From Sphingobacteriaceae bacterium (GTDB taxonomy: Bacteria > Bacteroidota > Bacteroidia > B-17B0 > Aurantibacillaceae), in contig JANYCL010000072.1 of assembly GCA_025360355.1 (NCBI GenBank), positions 1 to 6,272 on the forward strand: a stretch of DNA of 6,272 nucleotides, in the 5' to 3' direction. A program made the translations under genes and the position numbers. This document shows, piece after piece, positions 5,329 through 6,272 of this stretch; the stretch's first letter is position 1; each line of letters starts with the position of its first letter. Below the pieces are notes generated by a model. The model had not been told where the DNA came from. It made no database searches and was given only the letters and a program-made list of their open reading frames with translations.

Positions 5329-6272
5329 ATGAAAAAAACCATCTTAATATTTAGCATCATTGCCGCGACAAACATTTTATGTGGACAAAGGGACTTTGCC
5401 ATAAGGGAATATCAAAGACTTTCGAAAAAAGCCGACTCTTTATATACGACAAAAGACTACAAAAATTCTGGCTTAACATATTCTTTGGCATTTAAATATG
5501 CAGGGTCAGGCAGCGACCATTATAATGCAGCTTGTTCTTGGGCATTGGCAAATTATGCAGACAGTGCTTTTTCTCAACTCAATTTAGTTTCTGTATATTA
5601 TAACGACTATAACCATATAACTACTGATTCAGACTTAAACTCACTTCATAATGACGTGCGTTGGAAACCTTTACTGGAAAAAATAAAACAAAACATAACC
5701 AAGTCAGAAACTAATTTAAATAAACCATTAGTCGCACTATTAGACTCTATAAAAAATGACGACCAAAAATACAGGGTTCAAGTCGAATCTGTATCAAATA
5801 AATATGGATGGGAATCTCAAGAAACTCAATCATTATGGAAAATAGTTAGAGAAAAAGATTCTATCAATCTTGTTAAGGTAAAAACAATTATTGACAAATA
5901 TGGTTGGCTTGGTTCAGACGTTGTAGGTGTAGAAGGTAATAACACTTTATTTCTTGTAATCCAACATTCTGACCAAAAGACTCAAGAAAAATATTTACCA
6001 ATGATGAAAGAAGCTGTTAAAAATGGGAAAGCATCTGCTAGTGATTTAGCATTACTTGAAGACAGGGTTTTACTCGGACAAGGCAAAAAACAAATCTATG
6101 GAAGTCAAATTGGTAGAGATACTAAAACAAAACCCCAGACATTTTATGTACTACCTTTAGAAGATCCAGACAACGTAGACCAAAGACGTGTAAGCGTTGG
6201 ACTTTCATCTTTAGCTGACTATGTAATTTATTGGCAAATAAAATGGGACCCAGCACAATATAAAAAAGACTT
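5329..6272 (+). CDS. Secreted TPR-like / DUF6624 domain protein, 3' end cut by window
   Basis: An open frame of 314 complete codons from ATG 5329 to the window edge with no stop. Residues 1-20 form a signal peptide (MKK start, hydrophobic core) with probable cleavage before Gln20 (LCG-Q); Cys18 lacks a proper lipobox, so I favour an exported, not lipidated, protein. Residues 22-122 are helical and TPR-like, with YNAACSWALANYADSAFSQL (65-84) typical of a repeat end. Residues about 133-312 match the DUF6624 family as I know it: LWKIVREKDSINLVKV (169-184), IIDKYGWLG (187-195), IQHSD (211-215), LALLEDRVLL (240-249) and QIYGSQ (255-260). The conserved His, Asp, Glu and Arg could be catalytic, but no activity is established. 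Only a few residues should be missing. Asp is coded by GAC in 20 of 25 cases, unlike its neighbours, hinting at separate acquisition. Confidence 0.85.
   Translation, partial: MKKTILIFSIIAATNILCGQRDFAIREYQRLSKKADSLYTTKDYKNSGLTYSLAFKYAGSGSDHYNAACSWALANYADSAFSQLNLVSVYYNDYNHITTDSDLNSLHNDVRWKPLLEKIKQNITKSETNLNKPLVALLDSIKNDDQKYRVQVESVSNKYGWESQETQSLWKIVREKDSINLVKVKTIIDKYGWLGSDVVGVEGNNTLFLVIQHSDQKTQEKYLPMMKEAVKNGKASASDLALLEDRVLLGQGKKQIYGSQIGRDTKTKPQTFYVLPLEDPDNVDQRRVSVGLSSLADYVIYWQIKWDPAQYKKD

Noticed and set aside
6195..6206. 12-mer CGTTGGACTTTC shared with the inverted repeat at 3665-3676
   Set aside because: About one shared 12-mer is expected by chance in a window this size, and this copy lies inside coding sequence.
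1..6272. CRISPR arrays, tRNA or rRNA genes, complete insertion sequences
   Set aside because: No regularly spaced long repeats, no cloverleaf or rRNA sequence, and no transposase gene were seen on either strand.

Overview
This 6.3 kb, AT-rich window looks like chromosomal DNA of a member of the Bacteroidota. The evidence is a TTG/TAnnTTTG-type promoter, start codons without clear Shine-Dalgarno sequences, a bacterial GH3-family protein followed by a conserved membrane-anchored hypothetical protein, a small Cys-anchored lipoprotein with an Ig-like domain, and a PaaE-type reductase. I cannot place it below phylum level from sequence alone.

Region 1 (1-2201) holds the 3' part of a GH3-family gene and a hypothetical gene that overlaps it by 4 nt (GTGA). 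A probable terminator follows. Then comes a striking nested palindrome (1703-1845) made of four related REP-like hairpins, two in each direction, sharing an 11-nt loop. It lies between two convergent transcription units; the facing gene on the minus strand encodes a 112-aa lipoprotein.

Region 2 (2202-3765) has a divergent promoter region carrying a degenerate TGCC repeat with a ~7-bp period. A complete 356-aa ferredoxin-NAD(P)H reductase of PaaE type follows, with FAD, NAD(P) and plant-type 2Fe-2S sites all intact. No other phenylacetate genes are adjacent. Downstream lie exactly 300 bases without a gene, rich in small hairpins, a terminator-like structure and a long imperfect inverted repeat.

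Region 3 (3766-6272) is the accessory-looking part: a single-domain GIY-YIG protein, a complete tyrosine recombinase whose likely start overlaps the GIY-YIG gene by 17 nt, a palindromic repeat junction, and a secreted TPR-like/DUF6624 protein gene running off the window. That last gene uses GAC for Asp in 20 of 25 cases, whereas the recombinase (2 of 14) and PaaE-like gene (5 of 22) prefer GAT, so it probably has a different origin. The most testable idea is that the GIY-YIG/recombinase pair marks a site of gene acquisition, with the DUF6624 gene as incoming cargo. This is inference: I found no integron-type attC site, no integron integrase signature and no target-site duplication.
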